64,000 nucleotides of DNA from Pedobacter helvus (GTDB lineage Bacteria; Bacteroidota; Bacteroidia; Sphingobacteriales; Sphingobacteriaceae): NCBI RefSeq assembly GCF_005925325.1, contig NZ_SRMP01000001.1, positions 1,059,591-1,123,590 of the forward strand, read 5' to 3'. Below, one piece after another: positions 1 to 9,047 of this stretch (the first letter of the stretch is position 1; every line of letters starts with the position of its first letter). A program made the translations under genes and the position numbers. Under the pieces are notes generated by a model. It was not told where the DNA came from. It made no database searches and was given only the letters and a program-made list of their open reading frames with translations.

Positions 1-295
1 CAACTCAAAAAACATAAAAATTTAAAAAGTTTACAAAAATTACAATTTAAAATACTGTAAAACAGAATTTTAATTATTTATAAAACTAAAAAAGTTTACA
101 AAAAATTATTTTTAAATGATAAAAAATCAATTTACACATCACACATCAGTTAATATTTTTATTAAGTTATCGCTTAGATATTGCTTCACAAAGCCAGCAA
201 TGAAGCAGTATTAGATTAAAGAAATGGATACGCATTAAGATGCTGAAATAAATTCAACGTGACGCATGACGTAGATTACCACTATATGAATATCC
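1..295. other. AT-rich non-coding region at left edge
   Basis: No credible gene is visible here. The stretch is extremely AT-rich and holds a near-exact direct repeat, AAAAAGTTTACAAAAATT, at 24-41 and again at 89-107 (one extra A). It could be an upstream regulatory region of a gene outside the window or the trailer of the tyrA-like gene, which ends at 296. No terminator hairpin is obvious. Confidence 0.5.
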
Positions 296-1552
296 TCAAT
301 CTATCAACTTAGAAATCATTTCTGTACTTAGCACTCTCGCTTTTTCCAGACGATCTTCGAAAAAGACTTTAGCTGCTTCAAAATGAGCCTTGTAACCTTT
401 CATATCTCCATAGCCAATAATAGACGCCCACTCATGTACTGCAGTATGAAATTCTAAGTCATCTTTTCTAATGCTTTTATCATAAAGCGCTGTTTGGATA
501 GTTTCTTCCAATAGCTCTTCATCCTTAAAAAGATATTCGGCTATACCTAAACGCAGCCGGAAAGGCGGTGTTTGACAAATCAAATTATCGTAAGGATTTA
601 CGCCCATTGCATGCCAAGCACAAACCATACTTAGGATACTTAGGTGAGAATTAGGTTTTTGAGCAGGTGACCGGTCTGACATACTAAAAATATCCATCAC
701 CTCACTTTTTAACAATAAAGGCTTATCATTCTTACTAAACACAAAATTTTTCGCTTCATAAACCTTACTCTTAAATACAGATTCGTTTTCAGCTATCATT
801 AAAGCAAAGAGTTCGCTCTCAATTTTAGCATATACTCTTACCTGCTTTTGCGCATAAGGATTTAAGATTGCCAGTCCAGCATAAATGTGAGATTTATAAC
901 TGAAGATGCGCAGCGTGGTTAATACTTTTACATTGTCAATTCCGCCAGCATAAACCGGGTTGTCCCAAGGATAAAAACCTGCATTTTTCCAGGCGGAGCC
1001 CATGCTTTCGAAACCCATGTGTGTTACGGCTTGCGTATCGGCCACAATACGATCATGTTCTTCGAAACTATCCATTTCAATAATATTTGAGCCAAGTACA
1101 TTATACACCTCTAAAGCTCGCTGATATACCTCATCTGTTGCCCTATGACGAATAACAACTAATGTTTGTCCTTTGGTATCGAAACCGGGACCATGCAATG
1201 AGTGAGCAGTTACAATATGTGCATTAGCCGGCAAATACTTTTCGAACGCTGCTATTTCCGGATGCTTAACAGAAGTTTGCCCAGCAACAATGGCTCCGTA
1301 CTTAGTTGACTTAGCAAATTGCGCCACTACCTCTCCTATTTTTTCAGCTTCTACACAGTAAATAATAAAATCTGATTTTCGAGAGACTTCATGACCATCT
1401 GAAAGAACCTTTATTCCTTCCGATGAAAGCTCCTTCCTCAATTCCGTTAACCGATTAAAAACATCGGTACCACATACCTGGTAACCTGCAGATGCGAAAG
1501 CAAGCGCATACAGTCTACCCATGTCGCCCAAACCTATTATACCAATACACAT
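296..1552 (-). CDS. tyrA: Prephenate/arogenate dehydrogenase family protein
   Basis: Probable NAD(P)-dependent prephenate (or arogenate) dehydrogenase of tyrosine biosynthesis, cytoplasmic. The 418-residue protein opens with a Rossmann fingerprint, GIIGLGDMG (residues 4-12). It has HSLHGP at 117-122 and a THMGF stretch at 177-181, in the place of the conserved active-site histidine region of this family. The long form resembles the fungal Tyr1 type more than the short bacterial TyrA. It is monocistronic here; the next gene diverges. A perfect TAnnTTTG box on the minus strand (1557-1564) sits only 4 bp upstream of the ATG, so a transcript from it would be almost leaderless; no TTTG -33 box accompanies it. 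The substrate (prephenate or arogenate) cannot be told from sequence. Confidence 0.78.
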   Translation of the reverse strand: MCIGIIGLGDMGRLYALAFASAGYQVCGTDVFNRLTELRKELSSEGIKVLSDGHEVSRKSDFIIYCVEAEKIGEVVAQFAKSTKYGAIVAGQTSVKHPEIAAFEKYLPANAHIVTAHSLHGPGFDTKGQTLVVIRHRATDEVYQRALEVYNVLGSNIIEMDSFEEHDRIVADTQAVTHMGFESMGSAWKNAGFYPWDNPVYAGGIDNVKVLTTLRIFSYKSHIYAGLAILNPYAQKQVRVYAKIESELFALMIAENESVFKSKVYEAKNFVFSKNDKPLLLKSEVMDIFSMSDRSPAQKPNSHLSILSMVCAWHAMGVNPYDNLICQTPPFRLRLGIAEYLFKDEELLEETIQTALYDKSIRKDDLEFHTAVHEWASIIGYGDMKGYKAHFEAAKVFFEDRLEKARVLSTEMISKLID

Positions 1553-1709
1553 TATGCAAATTTATTGTTGCATGACGATAAAAAAATGAGCTTAATCAAT
1601 TGATTTATTGATTAAACATATTAACTTGAGCAGAATTAACGAATTAACACAATACTTATCATCACAATAATTCTTTACTAATACTGTTTTAGTATAAATG
1701 ATTATAATC

Positions 1710-2384
1710 ATGAGGCAAACCTTACTCTCTTTTACTAGCATTTTATTTTTTAGTCTTTTCATTGGAAATTCTTACGCACAAACCCCTGCCCCTACTCAAA
1801 AACCGAGTACAGTTGCGACTAATACTGGCAGAACTTGGCAACGGGACACCGTAAAAAATACCGACCCGAGCTTGAATGGACAATATAAATTCATGCTGTC
1901 GCGAACACGAACCTCAGCAGACGGCTACAAAATGGTTGCTGGATATCGCTTAGATCAGTTATGGAAAAGCGTGAACGACACCCTTAAAAAAGAAAGAGCC
2001 GAGAAAAAAAGCATCCAACAGAAATTAACGGAACAAGAAAAGACAGTTAGCTACCTAAAAACTGAGATCTCCGGAAAAGATGCTTCTCTTACAGAAAACA
2101 CCAACAAAGTTAACGAAATTCGCTTTTTAGGAATTCCTTTCGAGAAAGGTACTTATAACATTATTGTCTGGAGTATTATTGGCGTGCTAGGGCTGGCATT
2201 AATTATTGTAATTGCCAGATCTGGCAAGAGCATTGCGGAGGCAAAACATCGCACTCAATTATACAACGAAGTTGCAGAAGAGTATCAAGCCTACAAATCT
2301 AAATCTGTAGAAAAAGAACGTAAACTAGCCAGAGAGTTACAAGACGAACGCAACAAGTTAGACGATCTTAATGGAAGACGTTAG
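1710..2384 (+). CDS. Exported coiled-coil protein with one internal membrane segment
   Basis: Function unknown. I prefer the ATG at 1710 over an in-frame ATG at 1698, because 1710 directly begins a normal signal peptide (MRQTLLSF... ending near SYAQ). The mature part has a Thr/Pro-rich linker, a charged coiled coil (roughly residues 85-130), a single hydrophobic span around residues 147-170 (IIVWSIIGVLGLALIIVI) and a second Lys/Glu-rich coiled coil to the C-terminus. From memory, Bacteroidota relatives of this layout are sometimes labelled tRNA (guanine-N1)-methyltransferase. Nothing here supports that: there is no knotted methyltransferase motif and the protein is membrane-bound. It converges on rpsJ across the terminator at 2458-2493. 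Confidence 0.8.
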   Translation: MRQTLLSFTSILFFSLFIGNSYAQTPAPTQKPSTVATNTGRTWQRDTVKNTDPSLNGQYKFMLSRTRTSADGYKMVAGYRLDQLWKSVNDTLKKERAEKKSIQQKLTEQEKTVSYLKTEISGKDASLTENTNKVNEIRFLGIPFEKGTYNIIVWSIIGVLGLALIIVIARSGKSIAEAKHRTQLYNEVAEEYQAYKSKSVEKERKLARELQDERNKLDDLNGRR

Positions 2385-2457
2385 TTTTAAATGAAAAGCC
2401 TATAACACTAAAGCTTACAATAGGCATCCCTTTTAAAACAATTTAAAGTCCAAGAAT

Positions 2458-2493
2458 AAAAAAGCTCCGAGAATAAATCCTCGGAGCTTTTTT
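2458..2493. terminator. Bidirectional intrinsic terminator between rpsJ and the coiled-coil gene
   Basis: A perfect 14-bp inverted repeat (2458-2471 pairs with 2480-2493) encloses an 8-nt loop. The GC-rich centre GCTCCGAG is flanked by A6 on one side and T6 on the other, so the hairpin has a U-tract in both directions. It lies between convergent genes, 18 bp beyond the rpsJ stop codon, and should end the str operon transcript as well as the plus-strand gene. Confidence 0.9.
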
Positions 2494-2511
2494 AATGCTG
2501 TATTAAAATCA

Positions 2512-2817
2512 TTAAACTTTGATTTCTACTTCAACACCTGAAGGTAATTCAAGCTTCATTAAAGCATCAACTGTTTTTGAGTTTGAGCTATAAATATCTA
2601 AAAGACGTTTATAAGCACACAATTGAAATTGCTCTCTAGCTTTTTTGTTTACGTGCGGTGAACGCAATACAGTGAAGATTTTTTTCTCTGTTGGCAACGG
2701 AATAGGTCCGCTAACTACTGCGCCTGTAGGCTTTACAGTTTTTACGATTTTCTCAGCAGATTTATCTACCAAGTTGTAATCGTAAGATTTTAATTTAATT
2801 CTAATTCTTTGGCTCAT
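2512..2817 (-). CDS. rpsJ: 30S ribosomal protein S10
   Basis: Ribosomal protein S10 of the 30S head, also the NusE partner in transcription antitermination. The 101-residue protein is full length. It shows the family signature: [11 protein letters not shown] at the N-terminus, the GPIPLPT loop, and the [12 protein letters not shown] segment. It is the last gene of the rpsL-rpsG-fusA-rpsJ set. A strong terminator follows at once and an unrelated plus-strand gene lies beyond, so the S10 operon genes that usually follow (rplC, rplD and so on) are not adjacent here. The gap to fusA contains an 18-bp hairpin. Confidence 0.98.
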   Translation of the reverse strand: MSQRIRIKLKSYDYNLVDKSAEKIVKTVKPTGAVVSGPIPLPTEKKIFTVLRSPHVNKKAREQFQLCAYKRLLDIYSSNSKTVDALMKLELPSGVEVEIKV

Positions 2818-2895
2818 TTTATTTATTTAATTATGACTTCCTGTTAGAGCTATTAACAACAGAAATCGGATTTACCTCTTAAGTAACAAGTATTT

Positions 2896-2940
2896 AGTAT
2901 CGAGTATCAAGATTCTATGCAGATCTTGATACTTGATACT
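2896..2940 (-). repeat. Palindromic element between fusA and rpsJ
   Basis: An 18-bp inverted repeat (2896-2913 and 2923-2940) with one mismatch and a 9-nt loop, built on the unit AGTATCAAGTATCAAGAT. It fills most of the 135-bp gap between fusA and rpsJ. The sequence looks like a REP-like interspersed palindrome. In the operon transcript it would form a stable hairpin without a U-tract, so it may affect mRNA processing or relative expression rather than end transcription. Confidence 0.7.
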
Positions 2941-2952
2941 TATATCTCAATA

Positions 2953-5073
2953 CTAATCTTCAGCTTTAACCTTACCTTTAGACTTAGCAACAACCTCGTC
3001 TTGTACGTTTCTAGGTGCAGCTTCGTAGTGATCAAACTCCATAGTTGAAGTTGCACGACCTGAAGTGATGGTACGTAATTGAGTTACATAACCGAACATT
3101 TCAGAAAGTGGCACGTGTGCTTTGATTACTTGAGCTCCGTTACGTGTATCCAAACCTTGCATTTGACCACGACGACGGTTCAAGTCACCCATTACATCAC
3201 CCATGTTTTCTTCAGGAGTTAAAACTTCAATCTTCATGATTGGCTCCATCAACACTGGTTTACACTTAGGCAATGCCTCACGATAAGCCATTTTAGCAGC
3301 TAATTCGAAAGATAAAGCATCAGAGTCAACCGCGTGGAAAGATCCATCAATTAAACGAACTTTCATACCTGATAATGGATAACCAGCTAATACACCATTG
3401 TTTAATGAAGCTTCGAAACCTTTTTGAACTGAAGGGATATACTCTTTTGGAATAGCACCACCCACAATCTCGTTAACGAATTGAAGTGCAGTTTTTGAAG
3501 TATCAAAATCCTCATCAATTGGAGAGATCACAACTTTGATATCAGCAAATTTACCACGACCACCCGATTGTTTTTTGTAAACCTCACGGTGTTCAGTAGA
3601 ACCGTTGATAGACTCTTTATAAGCTACTTGTGGAGCACCTTGGTTAACTTCTACTTTAAATTCGCGTTTCAAACGGTCAATCAAGATATCTAAGTGAAGC
3701 TCACCCATACCAGAAATTACTGTTTGACCAGTTTCTTGATCTGTTTTAACAACGAATGTAGGATCTTCCTCAGCTAATTTACCTAAAGCGATACCTAATT
3801 TATCAACGTCAGCTTGAGTTTTAGGCTCAATAGCTAAACCGATTACTGGCTCAGGGAAAGTCATCGATTCTAACACGATAGGGTGTTTTTCATCAGATAA
3901 AGTATCACCTGTTTTGATATCTTTAAAGCCTACTACAGCACCAATATCACCAGCTTCGATGAAAGGAATAGGGTTTTGCTTGTTAGCGTGCATTTGGAAG
4001 ATACGTGAAATACGCTCTTTGTTACCAGAACGAGTGTTCAATACGTAAGAACCTGCTTCTAATTTACCAGAGTAAGCACGGATAAAGCATAAACGACCTA
4101 CGAAAGGGTCAGTAGCAATTTTGAAACCTAGTGCAGCGAAAGGCTCGTTCACATCTGGTTTACGAGAAATTTCTGCACCTGTTTCTGGGTTAGTACCTTT
4201 TACAGCCTCTTGATCAAGAGGCGAAGGCAATAATTCCATTACTAAATCCAACATAGTTTGTACACCTTTGTTTTTGAAAGATGAACCACAAACCATAGGA
4301 ACGATAGAGTTATCTAATACAGCGGCACGTAAAGCATTTAAGATTTCACGCTCAGTTAATGAATTAGGATCTTCGAAGAATTTCTCCATCAAAGTCTCAT
4401 CATAACCAGCTACTGCTTCTAATAACTTCTCACGGTATTCTGCAACTTCGTCTAACATATCATCAGGAATTGGCACCTCTGTAAAGGTCATACCTTTATC
4501 AGCCTCATTCCAAACAATACCACGGTTGTTGATCAAATCAACCACACCTTTGAAAGAATCTTCAGCACCGATAGGCAATTGCAAAGCAACGGCATCAGAA
4601 CCTAACATATCTTTAACTTGCTTAACTACTTTTAAGAAGTCAGCACCAGAACGGTCCATTTTGTTAACGAAACCGATACGAGGCACTTTATAGTTATCAG
4701 CTAGTCTCCAGTTGGTTTCAGATTGAGGCTCAACACCATCAACAGCTGAAAACAAGAATACTAAACCATCAAGTACACGTAAAGAACGGTTTACCTCTAC
4801 GGTAAAATCCACGTGACCTGGGGTATCGATAACGTTTACTTGGTATTTGTTGTTACGGTAGTTCCAGAAAACGGTAGTAGCAGCAGACGTGATGGTTATC
4901 CCGCGTTCAGCTTCTTGTACCATCCAGTCCATTGTAGATGCACCTTCGTGTACCTCACCAATTTTGTGGTTTACACCAGCATAATAAAGGATACGCTCGG
5001 TAGTAGTTGTTTTACCAGCATCGATGTGGGCAGCGATACCAATATTTCTTGTAAATTTTAAATCTCTTGACAT
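2953..5073 (-). CDS. fusA: Elongation factor G
   Basis: Translational GTPase that drives tRNA-mRNA translocation and, with RRF, ribosome recycling. The 706 residues are full length. The G1 motif AHIDAGKT is at 15-22, the switch region RGIT at 57-60, DTPGH at 83-87 and NKMD at 137-140. The later domains carry [16 protein letters not shown] and the domain IV stretch GGRGKFAD. The C-terminus is acidic/lysine-rich. Its position inside the str operon marks it as the main EF-G; Bacteroidota often carry a second copy elsewhere. The gene lies between rpsG and rpsJ, with hairpin elements in both intergenic gaps. Confidence 0.98.
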   Translation of the reverse strand: MSRDLKFTRNIGIAAHIDAGKTTTTERILYYAGVNHKIGEVHEGASTMDWMVQEAERGITITSAATTVFWNYRNNKYQVNVIDTPGHVDFTVEVNRSLRVLDGLVFLFSAVDGVEPQSETNWRLADNYKVPRIGFVNKMDRSGADFLKVVKQVKDMLGSDAVALQLPIGAEDSFKGVVDLINNRGIVWNEADKGMTFTEVPIPDDMLDEVAEYREKLLEAVAGYDETLMEKFFEDPNSLTEREILNALRAAVLDNSIVPMVCGSSFKNKGVQTMLDLVMELLPSPLDQEAVKGTNPETGAEISRKPDVNEPFAALGFKIATDPFVGRLCFIRAYSGKLEAGSYVLNTRSGNKERISRIFQMHANKQNPIPFIEAGDIGAVVGFKDIKTGDTLSDEKHPIVLESMTFPEPVIGLAIEPKTQADVDKLGIALGKLAEEDPTFVVKTDQETGQTVISGMGELHLDILIDRLKREFKVEVNQGAPQVAYKESINGSTEHREVYKKQSGGRGKFADIKVVISPIDEDFDTSKTALQFVNEIVGGAIPKEYIPSVQKGFEASLNNGVLAGYPLSGMKVRLIDGSFHAVDSDALSFELAAKMAYREALPKCKPVLMEPIMKIEVLTPEENMGDVMGDLNRRRGQMQGLDTRNGAQVIKAHVPLSEMFGYVTQLRTITSGRATSTMEFDHYEAAPRNVQDEVVAKSKGKVKAED

Positions 5074-5088
5074 CTTGTTTTGATATAT

Positions 5089-5150
5089 GATTACACCGAT
5101 TAAAAGATTTCACAGATATCAATCAGTGTAATCCAAAAATCAGTGTAATC
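5089..5150 (-). repeat. Palindromic GATTACAC element between rpsG and fusA
   Basis: GATTACACCGATT (5089-5101) pairs with AATCAGTGTAATC (5121-5133) with one mismatch, leaving a 19-nt loop. A second direct copy of the right arm follows at 5138-5150. It is a different element from the one between fusA and rpsJ, but occupies the equivalent place in the operon. It has no U-tract in the sense direction of the operon, so I do not call it a terminator. Confidence 0.7.
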
Positions 5151-5162
5151 AATTTATTTTTC

Positions 5163-5630
5163 TTAGAATCTGAAGTGAGAGAACGCTTTGTTAGCTTCAG
5201 CCATTTTGTGCGTATCCTCTTTTTTCTTAACTGCTGCACCTTCACCTTTAGCTGCTGCTACCATTTCGCCAGCTAATTTCTCTTTCATGGTTTTTTCACC
5301 ACGCTTACGCGAGTAGTTAATTAACCATTTCATACCTAAAGCAGTTTTACGCTCTGGACGTACTTCTGTAGGCACTTGGAAGTTTGCACCACCCACACGA
5401 CGAGATTTAACCTCTACAGCAGGGCTGATATTTGCTAATGCACGTTTGAAGATCTCTAATCCGTTCTCACCAGATTTTTTCTCAGCTAATTCTACAGCAT
5501 CGTAAAAAATTGCGTAAGCGATAGATTTTTTACCGTCAAACATCATGTTGTTTACAAATCTTGTAACCTGAACATCGTTGAATTTAGGATCAGGAAGAAT
5601 AATTCTTTTCTTTGGTTTCGACTTTCTCAT
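5163..5630 (-). CDS. rpsG: 30S ribosomal protein S7
   Basis: Primary 16S rRNA-binding protein that starts assembly of the 30S head and lies close to the E site. The 155-residue length is normal. Family landmarks are visible: [37 protein letters not shown], and [15 protein letters not shown] near the C-terminus. It starts 18 bp after the rpsL stop codon and is plainly cotranscribed with it. The short C-terminal tail ends HFRF. Confidence 0.98.
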   Translation of the reverse strand: MRKSKPKKRIILPDPKFNDVQVTRFVNNMMFDGKKSIAYAIFYDAVELAEKKSGENGLEIFKRALANISPAVEVKSRRVGGANFQVPTEVRPERKTALGMKWLINYSRKRGEKTMKEKLAGEMVAAAKGEGAAVKKKEDTHKMAEANKAFSHFRF

Positions 5631-5648
5631 TTCTTATTTCCTCCTAAA

Positions 5649-6062
5649 TTATTTCTTTTTACCTTTTGCTGGTGCTGCAGCTGCTTGTCCTGGTTTAGGA
5701 CGCTTAGTACCATATTTACTACGACGTTGGTTACGACCAGCTACACCTGATGTATCTAATGCACCACGGATGATGTGGTAACGTACACCTGGTAAATCTT
5801 TCACACGACCACCACGGATCAAAACGATTGAGTGCTCTTGTAAGTTGTGACCTTCTCCTGGAATGTAGGCATTCACCTCTTTACCATTGGTTAAACGTAC
5901 ACGGGCAACTTTACGCATTGCAGAGTTTGGTTTCTTAGGGGTAGTAGTGTATACACGCGTACACACGCCTCTTCGCTGTGGACAGCTGTCCAACGCTGGA
6001 GATTTACTCTTAAACTCCAGTGCTACTCTACCTTTTCTAACTAATTGTTGAATGGTTGGCAT
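5649..6062 (-). CDS. rpsL: 30S ribosomal protein S12
   Basis: Decoding-centre protein of the 30S subunit and first gene of the str operon. The conserved loop [11 protein letters not shown] is at residues 41-51 and [10 protein letters not shown] near 88-97. These are the two places where streptomycin-resistance changes occur in this family, and both read as wild type. The 137-residue protein is slightly long because of an Ala/Lys-rich C-terminal tail ([12 protein letters not shown]). A Bacteroidota-type promoter lies 78-108 bp upstream. Confidence 0.98.
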   Translation of the reverse strand: MPTIQQLVRKGRVALEFKSKSPALDSCPQRRGVCTRVYTTTPKKPNSAMRKVARVRLTNGKEVNAYIPGEGHNLQEHSIVLIRGGRVKDLPGVRYHIIRGALDTSGVAGRNQRRSKYGTKRPKPGQAAAAPAKGKKK

Positions 6063-6139
6063 TTCTTGCTTTTTGTTTCAAATATTTATTTAATTTCCTT
6101 GCTGTTAGCAGTTTGCAACTAGCCTACATTAAGGGACTG

Positions 6140-6170
6140 CAAAAGTAGAACAATTTCTTTTAACTATCAA
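6140..6170 (-). promoter_or_regulatory. Promoter of the rpsL-rpsG-fusA-rpsJ operon
   Basis: On the minus strand a TTG (6168-6170, context CTTGA) is followed after 20 bp by TACTTTTG (6140-6147). This is an exact match to the Bacteroidota housekeeping consensus TTTG-N19/20-TAnnTTTG at the -7 box and nearly so at -33. The predicted transcript would start near 6133 and carry a leader of about 70 nt before the rpsL start codon. Confidence 0.75.
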
Positions 6171-6260
6171 GAGGTTACGTCAAATATTTTCACAGTTTAA
6201 AATAGTTTAACATAAAATTTGCGCAAGCTTAAAATGAGCGCCGTTTTTTTCTGAAAAGCA

Positions 6261-6364
6261 GGAACAGAATTTCTTCGGTTCCAACAGTCCCGCTTTCGCT
6301 CATAGTCCTCATTGCACTTTGCTGCGCTCGTTCCATTCGGGGCTAATCCGCTCAATCGGGTTTG
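6261..6364 (-). repeat. Interspersed structured element, copy 3 (TAGCCCCG...AGCGGGACT)
   Basis: Read on the minus strand, this segment runs CCCGATTGAGCGGAT, TTAGCCCCGAATGGAAC, a variable middle, then GAGCGAAAGCGGGACT (6286-6301), followed by the hairpin GGAAC...GTTCC (6261-6282). The conserved ends match the two larger copies at 32048-32285 and 38496-38749, while the middle is different. It lies in the 420-bp gap between rpsL and the gene at 6483, upstream of and divergent from the latter. No gene is seen in the rest of the gap apart from the str promoter. Confidence 0.65.
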
Positions 6365-6482
6365 GATAGCAAAGACAATACACCTCTCCTATCCCACTAC
6401 TTTAAAACCCTTATTACTATTTAGGGTTAACGTATATATTATAGGTTTCAACATCACCAAACAAAATCCTTAGCTTTATCTT

Positions 6483-7133
6483 ATGAAACGCATAGCTCTA
6501 CTTTTCGCCTTCATTTTGTTATTGGCCTGCAACAACACTTCCCAAAAAGCAAAAAACGACATTCCTTCGTCAACCGCAGCTTCCCTTGATACGACAAAAA
6601 TGGTCGGAGAAGAAAACTACGCTGGGGTTGATACTTGGCTAGATGATTTTAAAAATTTTAGGCAAGCAGTGTATTTAAAGGATATCAAAAAACTAAAAAC
6701 ATATTTTGATTTCCCTGTAAAAGATGATGGTGCCACCATTTGGCATTTGTGTAATTTAACCGAAGCGGAAATGCAGGCTAGAAAAAACAGAGTTGCAGAC
6801 CCAGAGCTATTTTACGAACAAGACCTAGAACAATATTATAGCAAAATTTTCAATGCTGATTTCGTTAAAACATTGCTGAAAGTTAAGTCAGCTAAATTAT
6901 ATGAAACACATAGCAATGAAACACCAGAGTTTAAAACGGCCGATCATATTTACAAACTAATTGCCGAATACAACCCCACCGACAAAGTGCTAAGTTTAAA
7001 TTTAGCTTATGCCAACAATGCCAAAGACGATGAAGGTAATCCGGTGAGCGAAGGTGAATACAATGTAATTTACAGTTTCAAGATTGTTGATGGTAAACGC
7101 CTAAAGTTTAGTAGAATTGACATTGCAGGTTAA
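6483..7133 (+). CDS. Hypothetical lipoprotein
   Basis: Function unknown. The 216-residue protein has a lipoprotein signal (lipobox LLAC, acylated Cys at about residue 16) followed by an Asn/Ser/Lys-rich linker. The mature part is a mixed alpha/beta domain with aromatic-rich segments (ATIWHLCNLTEAE, LFYEQDLEQYYSK) and resembles small ligand-binding or inhibitor-like periplasmic domains, without a family I can name. It is the first gene of the long plus-strand envelope island. A weak -7-like box (TAGCTTTA) lies about 10-20 bp before the start codon. Confidence 0.8.
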   Translation: MKRIALLFAFILLLACNNTSQKAKNDIPSSTAASLDTTKMVGEENYAGVDTWLDDFKNFRQAVYLKDIKKLKTYFDFPVKDDGATIWHLCNLTEAEMQARKNRVADPELFYEQDLEQYYSKIFNADFVKTLLKVKSAKLYETHSNETPEFKTADHIYKLIAEYNPTDKVLSLNLAYANNAKDDEGNPVSEGEYNVIYSFKIVDGKRLKFSRIDIAG

Positions 7134-7223
7134 AACAAAACGGTTTTTTGCAAATCTTTCTGTCATTCCCCTCAAATTAATACTAGGCCTTTAAAGCTTT
7201 TACACAAAAGCCAAAAATATCAA

Positions 7224-7292
7224 CGAATAATAAACCTGAATTAGCAAATAATAAGAGCCAATCTGTAATCAAATAGAAAACCTATAGTTTAG
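7224..7292 (+). promoter_or_regulatory. CGAAT tandem-site promoter, copy a
   Basis: CGAAT at 7224-7228 and CAAAT at 7245-7249 are 21 bp apart, each followed by AATAA. TAGTTTAG (7285-7292) lies 40 bp after the start of the second half-site. The eight other copies in the window have the same layout with 39 bp. The lipoprotein gene starts at 7314, giving a leader of about 15 nt. Confidence 0.6.
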
Positions 7293-7313
7293 CTTCAGAA
7301 AATTAATTAATGC

Positions 7314-8207
7314 ATGAAAAATAGCTATTCAACCCTGATACTTTCTCTAATCATATTAATCTTATCATCTTGCGGACCTACCATTTCTGGTAAGGATGAG
7401 CAATCTTTTAAAACTTCGAGAGCAAAAATGGAAGAGAAATTAAACAAAGCAGAAAAAGTAAATCTAGAAAAAGCACTGAGAGTTATTGCGTTGAAGGCGA
7501 TGAAAGAGAAATGGAATTTTCCTGAGAAATACGAAAGCAAATCATTTGATGAGATTTCGATGGAAATGATTGACGGCAAGAGCTACAGCGCAATCATCAG
7601 CTATGCTGAAGACTTTTTAACAACAGATAAAAAAGAGAAAATAGCTCAAAAAACCACAGAAATTGACAGCTTAGAAAAAAGCAAAGCCGATGTTGCCAAC
7701 ATAATTAAACAACTGGATGCATTTAAATTGACTAAAATTTCGATTAGCGAAGATGAAGGTTTCGATGAGACGCAGCCTTACCTAGACTTAGTTTTCACCA
7801 ATAAATCTGGGGAAGACCTGATTGGAGATTACATGTTTCACATTGAAATTTTTTCAAAAAAAACAGGTGAAAAAATAGCAGCGCAAGGGCAAGGTGGAGC
7901 TTTTAGCGATGATTACGCTATTAAACCAAATGAAACTTACGAACATCACCAACCTTTACTATCAGAAGCTAGAGCGCATTCTAACTTGTGGCAAACAGCG
8001 AAATATCCCATCACAGATTTTTCTCCATACGATTTAGTGATCAAAGCCTATGCAACCAAAATCACTACTAAAAAAGGGGGAACAATTGAAAGACCAAAGA
8101 CTGACATTGCTTATTTTGACAACAAGATTAAAACCTTAAAAAATGAAATTAAGGAACTTGAGAAGAGCAAAGGAACATTAGACGAATTGGAATTGACTGA
8201 TAAATAA
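7314..8207 (+). CDS. Lipoprotein resembling DUF6694 family
   Basis: Function unknown. Lipobox LSSC places the acylated Cys at about residue 20. The following segment (SGKDEQSFKTSRAKMEEKL ... EKALRVIALKAM) has the helical pattern of the DUF6694 lipoproteins as I remember them. The middle has a beta-rich section (ISEDEGFDETQPYLDLVFTN). The C-terminus is a Lys/Glu-rich coiled coil (NKIKTLKNEIKELEKSKG), and an earlier coiled coil lies around residues 105-130. It is preceded by a CGAAT tandem-site promoter and followed after 1 bp by the next lipoprotein gene, so the two are cotranscribed. Confidence 0.8.
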   Translation: MKNSYSTLILSLIILILSSCGPTISGKDEQSFKTSRAKMEEKLNKAEKVNLEKALRVIALKAMKEKWNFPEKYESKSFDEISMEMIDGKSYSAIISYAEDFLTTDKKEKIAQKTTEIDSLEKSKADVANIIKQLDAFKLTKISISEDEGFDETQPYLDLVFTNKSGEDLIGDYMFHIEIFSKKTGEKIAAQGQGGAFSDDYAIKPNETYEHHQPLLSEARAHSNLWQTAKYPITDFSPYDLVIKAYATKITTKKGGTIERPKTDIAYFDNKIKTLKNEIKELEKSKGTLDELELTDK

Positions 8208-8208
8208 C

Positions 8209-9030
8209 ATGCAAAAATTCGGGCGCCTTACATTCTCTATACTAGCTGCTTGCCTCTTGCTTTCATTGCAATCGTGCATCTCTCGGTTGAGAAGACCAGA
8301 GATATCGGGAGTTATTGTAGATTACGATAAAAACCCAATTGCTAACTGCAAAGTTGGCGAGGCCTTGACAGATCAAAACGGGAAGTTCACTTTACCAGAA
8401 ATGCGTTACAACGCCTTTTTGCCAACAGAGATTTTCGCCATGGAGGCACCACCTTTAATGGTCTTGGAGCCAATAGAAAAAGAAGGTTACGAAAAAGATG
8501 AAATTTCTATATTCCATAGTCGCGGGGGCGGGCAACCAAAAGGTGCAAAAAGCGTGATGGATACAATCTTCTTAAGAAAAATCAATCAGCAATTTGATAT
8601 ACCAGCTTTGCTAAAGAACAGTGAGTGGCAACTAGGCTACACCAAAAATGCGGATACGCTTTTGTTGGTTAAAAACGGCTTTAAAGAATGGTGCAAGACA
8701 GACAGATGCAATCCATTTTATAGTGAATACCAGGGATTAACCGATAATTACTATACAGGTGCAAAAAATCTTCCAGAAGGAATGATTAGGAGATTGATAG
8801 ATCTAAAATTCGGCAACGAAAAATCTGAAGTAAAAGTAAATAGGATCTGTCAATATACTAGCACGTTTGAAGGCCCAAATAAAGAACCTGATACTTTAAT
8901 AACCAAAGGAACTTGGCAAGCAACTAACCAAACCATACAATTGAACATCGCCAAAATCACTGAAATTTCCGGCAATTTTAAAATATCAGATGTGGATCTG
9001 TACCAAATGAAACTCACTAGACTGAAATAA
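8209..9030 (+). CDS. Lipoprotein with N-terminal carboxypeptidase-regulatory-like fold
   Basis: Probable lipoprotein (lipobox LQSC, Cys at about 23) of 273 residues. Residues about 34-70 (ISGVIVDYDKNPIANCKVG, then TDQNGKFTLPEM) have the pattern of a carboxypeptidase-regulatory-like beta sandwich, in which a short G(x)V.D..g.P loop precedes a T-D-x-x-G-x-F turn. The rest is unassigned and has several Cys residues (WCKTDRCNPF). It starts 1 bp after the previous stop codon. Its partner or ligand is unknown. Confidence 0.78.
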   Translation: MQKFGRLTFSILAACLLLSLQSCISRLRRPEISGVIVDYDKNPIANCKVGEALTDQNGKFTLPEMRYNAFLPTEIFAMEAPPLMVLEPIEKEGYEKDEISIFHSRGGGQPKGAKSVMDTIFLRKINQQFDIPALLKNSEWQLGYTKNADTLLLVKNGFKEWCKTDRCNPFYSEYQGLTDNYYTGAKNLPEGMIRRLIDLKFGNEKSEVKVNRICQYTSTFEGPNKEPDTLITKGTWQATNQTIQLNIAKITEISGNFKISDVDLYQMKLTRLK

Positions 9031-9047
9031 AAAAGCGAGATTGAAGA

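Noticed and set aside
1698-2384. tRNA (guanine-N1)-methyltransferase annotation for the coiled-coil protein
   Set aside because: The protein has a signal peptide, coiled coils and a membrane helix, and no methyltransferase motif.
4813-5781. Plus-strand open frames opposite fusA, rpsG and rpsL
   Set aside because: They lie antisense to unmistakable ribosomal and EF-G genes and show no protein-like pattern; long antisense frames are expected in such conserved, codon-biased genes.
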